DNA of 64,000 bases from Capitella teleta (lineage: Eukaryota; Annelida; Polychaeta; Capitellidae). The notes below the pieces were generated by a model. It ran no database searches. It saw only the letters and a list, made by a program, of their open reading frames with translations, and was not told the origin of the DNA. This document shows positions 60,414 through 64,000 of this stretch, piece by piece (the stretch's first letter is position 1; each line of letters begins with the position of its first letter). The stretch lies in NCBI GenBank assembly GCA_000328365.1, contig KB304598.1, positions 543,715 through 607,714 of the forward strand, given 5' to 3'. A program made the position numbers and the translations under genes.

Positions 60414-61183
60414 ATGAAGATTCATCACCTGCTTTGGCTGCTCGTCTGCTTGGCGAACTTCGAGGAGAGACTATGCGGAGAAGTGAACCTTCGTTTTCGA
60501 CATCTGACATCTGTTCCCGAAGATATCACTCATAACGTCACTTCACTATTTCTCGATACTAATGATATCAAAGGAATTCGACAGACCGACTTCAACGAAA
60601 AGTACCAACATCTTATTTGGGTTTCTCTCAAGCTCAATCGCATCACATTCATTGAAAGTGGTTGTTTTAAAGGAACAATTCTGGAAAGGCTTCAACTAAA
60701 TTCGATTAAACTGACGTCCATTCCGGATTTACGCGAAGTGAGCAACACTCTAACCGAACTTTACCTGGGATCAAACCCAATAACGACGATACGAGTTGAT
60801 GATCTTAGTTATTTGACCCAACTAAATATCTTAGGTCTAAATGGCATCCTCTCAACATTACATGATGTAACCCAGTTGATGCCTTCCCTGCAAGTTCTAG
60901 ATCTACAGCAGAGTCCACTCAACCGTTGCTGCAGCAACCTTTGGCTGAAGCAAATACAGGTATCAACCTTTTTTAAAGTAATTTCCCCTGCAAACAACCA
61001 TCTAAATGGAATTCCACGACATGGGATTACATCACCGAGGACATGATCCTGAGACAGCCATGCCAGGCATTCTCTTCGCCTCCAGGCCTCTGTGGTAGAG
61101 TATTCTCTTTCCGTAGTAATAATTATCATCATAATTACAGTGAGTATTGTAATGGACATTTTAAACCAGAAGACATGCCGTAA
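60414..61183 (+). CDS. Secreted leucine-rich-repeat protein with an apparent frameshift
   Basis: It starts with a signal peptide (MKIHHLLWLLVCLANFEERLCG), then a short N-cap and about five leucine-rich repeats: VTSLFLDTNDIKGI, IWVSLKLNRITFI, LERLQLNSIKLTSI, LTELYLGSNPITTI and LQVLDLQQSPL. An LRRCT-type cap follows, with NRCCSNLWLKQIQ. The open frame of the start codon runs to a stop at 61044-61046, 210 residues. The second half of the cap (CKQPSKW, then RQPC) lies in another frame from 60989 and ends at 61181-61183. The switch falls at a run of four C (60985-60988), where one base seems to be missing. A donor-like site at 60960 has no usable acceptor. So this is either a recently dead gene or a base error. 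The role may be in adhesion or immunity, as for many secreted LRR proteins; no orthologue is recognised. Confidence 0.65.
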
Positions 61184-63622
61184 AGGTGATTGGCTGACGT
61201 TTACATTTTAATGCTCATGGGTTACACTTGATCGGGACTTCTGAATTGAAGGTTATAATTATATTCCAAAGTTTTAATCAAAATTATAATTATTTGTGTA
61301 TATTGGTATATTATTATATTTGATATTTTCACTGACAATAGAGGGATCAATTTATGTTCAGAGTGAATCATTTTTTATTCTCATATCTTTTATGCGAGGA
61401 CTATAAGTCTATGTGGACGCTGAGTTTGAAATTATCCACATTGAATTATCATTTCGGTCAAGAAAAATTATCCTTGCTAAAGTATACTAAATTCCAAATA
61501 TCAGTGAAACAATATCACTAGAAAGGGACACTTACGTGGACCTCATAGTCAACATGAATGGGAGTCACGCTTGCGGTCAAGATCGGTGCTATTGTCCCTC
61601 GTCGGTATCTTCCTCCAACACAGTGAGTATAGAGCCTGATATATTGCATGCCAATGAATGTTATACGAATTATCGAACATACGCTTTGTCTTTAAGTTCC
61701 AATGCTCAAGGACCAGTGTCGGCTTGGTTGCGTAACTCCTGCCTCCTTGTTCGTCCAAAATTGTTGATGTTGGCTGTTGATTTCGGCATCGAGGGTAACC
61801 ATGTTGATGGTTTGGTCTTAGCAGCAATATTCCTGGAAGGTAATTTTGGTGTCGAGTATTGCTCCTAATAACACTTAGGTGAGCTTTGTATTCTACTTTA
61901 TGGAATGAATAAAGCTAAATTAGATTACAGTTTAGATTCGACTCCATGCAAACACCCTGGCTGAGCATCCCCACCTCAGCACCACATCCTCCTGGGCTCA
62001 AATCTGGTGGCAAGAGAGAGACTATTTGCTGTTGTGGATAAAGGCAATGGGTTTGCCCACGTGAAATGCTCGGACGCTGAGCCACCTCCGCCTCAACATT
62101 GAACTTTCGATAATAAAATTAATGGTAGATCTTGTAACAGTCTGACTCAGTCATTTATTTCTCAATCTACAAATAAGCTGAATTTACAGGAAACATGCCA
62201 AACATTGTGTGCTGTGTCTCAATTAGTAGATTATGGATAAAGTAGAGAGGAAACGCGATTTTTTCCTTTGAATACCAGATTAGAGTCTAGACTTCCGATT
62301 ATCAGAACTAACTGAAAATGATAAAGATATTTGGATCAATTTTGCATCATAATTTGACGAGCTATTTAAACCGAAACATTGCACACTCAAAATTGAAACG
62401 GTTCGGGTTAGCATGTCGGTCAGTAAAGAAAGTGGCTGTGCGTAAATTACCTCAACATAACTATATTATTATCATCTGTAGCACTATGGTTGTACCAGTT
62501 ATTGAGCAAGCTTAATCGTGGTAATGTATAAATGAATATTTGAGGAGCCTTTACTTATGCATGTAGCCAGATATGATTAGATCACACAAGTTTATAAACA
62601 ACACATGCACCTGTCATTATGGACCTTTATTGGTTATGCACCTGTACTATGGACAATTATTGGTTATGGCTGAGATCAACTGATTCCTCCACAAAGACCT
62701 GAACACGTAGATTTAACATGGCCAAGGCTACATTTCCTCTCATCTCGCCCGCCAACACCTTGAACCCGCTTCCTCACAATTATCCGAACCTAATCACAAG
62801 GTTGTTGACAAATAAATCGTTTGCTTAGTTAAGTTAGCTAAGTCAATTTACCTTAGCTGGATCGGACCGCCCTTTAGCACTTAACCAATATTTGGTTCCA
62901 ATCAGGGCAAATTCTATCACCTGATCGTGTTGCGTTGAATTACGACGGCTGTCTGTCTGTCTGCATTCACAGTTTTGTGTAATAATTACGTGACATAAAA
63001 AGAGAAATAAAACTGCTCTGTTTGGCAAGTTGACAATGAAACTTGAGAGTGCAGCCATCAATTCACTAAAGTACTGATAATAGTTTATATAAGGCATAAT
63101 AATACAATTGCGAAGCTTGGCGTACATGCTTTGGAGTCGGCAACAACTCACAATTCGGAAGGACTCCATCGGGAAAATTCGTGAAAGGCACCGACAAGTA
63201 ATTATACATATTTCGCAAATCTGTTATGCGTGTAGTGTAACTAGCAGTGTCACTAGCAGTGTCACCGTCAGGTGGATGTGTAGAATGTCTTACCATGCAA
63301 CTCGTTGACCAAAAAGTCGGTTGGTCGGGATTTGGAATCAGCTAGTGGGCTAATTTGTTCCGTATGGACCAGTGCCGGCCGTAACCAATGCATGCCATTG
63401 GGAGGCGTTGATCGAGTCCTGTTCCAGGGAGTGATGTATAATTATGACATATGACTGAAACATCATACGTGCAGACCTAACATTACATTTTTGCCCCCTA
63501 CAGTGAGTCTAATTGTAAGGCCAGGAGAAACCCACAATGAGCAGCAGAGGAGAAACGTCGATTTTACAATCCTTGGCCTTGTTATACTAGCACTTTAGCA
63601 CAGCAGCTTCGTGTCTGCCAGC
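61184..63622. other. Region with unassigned coding-like pieces
   Basis: About 61521-61625 reads on the plus strand as a Cys-bearing stretch (MNGSHACGQDRCYCPSS) in a frame that stays open to 61868. About 61985-62102 is open for 40 codons after a CCTCAG acceptor-like site and ends in a Pro-rich tail. AATAAA-type signals lie near 61908 and 62115. These could be exons of the LRR gene or of another short gene, but the splice sites are not convincing enough to join them. The rest shows nothing recognisable. Confidence 0.35.
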
Positions 63623-63628
63623 TATAAG
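63623..63628 (+). promoter_or_regulatory. Possible TATA box for the last gene
   Basis: TATAAG, 112 bp upstream of the ATG at 63740, with a TCATTCA initiator-like site about 30 bp downstream. Weak on its own. Confidence 0.35.
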
Positions 63629-63739
63629 GGCAGCTGATTCATGGAGCTTACACTCATTCATTTGTCAATACTTGAGTTCGTTTAAGAACTCAAATGAATC
63701 TGCTACCGTGCCAAATGGGACGCCATTGACAAAATTAAA

Positions 63740-63961
63740 ATGGATACGTTCATTGTGTTATATCCGTTACTCGTAACGTTCTTCATATTATGCGTTCAGA
63801 TTGAGAATGTTACCGGACTACAAAACTTGTTCAAAAACCCCAGTGTGGAGGATCCAGTGGAGGCCGGTACGTGGACGTGTCCTACGAATAGATGCACTTT
63901 TGAGAGGACGAACGAGACTGCCCACACGGGGTCATGGAGTCTAAGAGTGACCAACAGGCAT
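63740..63961 (+). CDS. Start of a secreted protein with a CBM4/9-like carbohydrate-binding module (partial)
   Basis: The first exon encodes a signal peptide (MDTFIVLYPLLVTFFILCVQ) and the beginning of a jelly-roll module of the CBM_4_9 type: NLFKNPSVEDPVEAGTW, two Cys with CPTNRC spacing, then AHTGSWSLRVTNR. This wording (NPSVE, W-C-C, AH-G-SL-V-R) is typical of modules ahead of family 10 glycoside hydrolases and of some lectin-like secreted proteins in invertebrates. Homology stops at Arg73, where either a GC donor (after 63957) or a GT donor (after 63961) would end the exon. The remaining bases to the window edge look intronic and end in poly-T. Whether a xylanase domain follows cannot be seen. 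Confidence 0.55.
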
Positions 63962-64000
63962 GTACATAGTACGATGATTGTAGGATATTTTTTTTTTTTT

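Noticed and set aside
61950-62010. tRNA-derived SINE head
   Set aside because: TGGCTGAGCAT and GGGCTCAAATC recall A and B boxes, but the arms do not fold, no tail or target duplication was seen, and the segment also reads as a possible exon.

Overview
The window is AT-rich nuclear DNA from an invertebrate animal, most likely a bilaterian. It has spliceosomal introns with GT-AG borders, TATA-box promoters, AATAAA signals and metazoan-specific families (semaphorin-5, ELOVL6-like elongase, aquaporin). Introns run from about 50 bp to 8.8 kb, so the genome is moderately compact; a tunicate or similar lineage would fit, but the sequence alone does not settle the species.

Layout: an intronless ELOVL6-like fatty acid elongase (1400-2233) is followed by a tRNA-Asp on the minus strand (2606-2677) and a decayed P-element/THAP9-like transposase fragment (3567-4202). 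A six-exon aquaporin (7856-11523) has an intact first NPA motif, but NPV in the second and no selectivity-filter arginine. From 11.5 to 34 kb there is almost no recognisable host gene. That stretch holds a broken Tc1-type transposon (13440-14246), a 42-copy TTTA microsatellite, two related MITEs with 37-bp inverted ends (24596-24873 and 25786-26067), the 3' end of a LINE (about 26950-27628) and one possible small secreted protein (22003-22215).

The centre is one large gene, a complete semaphorin-5 in 20 coding exons (35023-53364). It encodes a signal peptide, sema domain, PSI, seven thrombospondin type-1 repeats (one exon each), a transmembrane segment and a short cytoplasmic tail, about 1102 residues. 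Its introns hold a candidate 63-residue N-myristoylated protein with its own polyadenylation signal (44831-45022) and five CRE/ATF-like octamers spaced exactly 11 bp apart (51122-51173).

The right end is a run of short genes for secreted or extracellular proteins: a farnesoic-acid-methyltransferase-like plus PAN-like protein (57800-59020), a leucine-rich-repeat protein (60414-61183), and the start of a protein with a CBM4/9-like module (63740 to the window edge). Two of these carry an apparent one-base frameshift at a homopolymer, which may be real gene death or an assembly error. A 115-codon reading frame on the minus strand (55968-56315) is unassigned.

All splice sites were read by eye from consensus borders, reading-frame continuity and family conservation. 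There is no transcript evidence.
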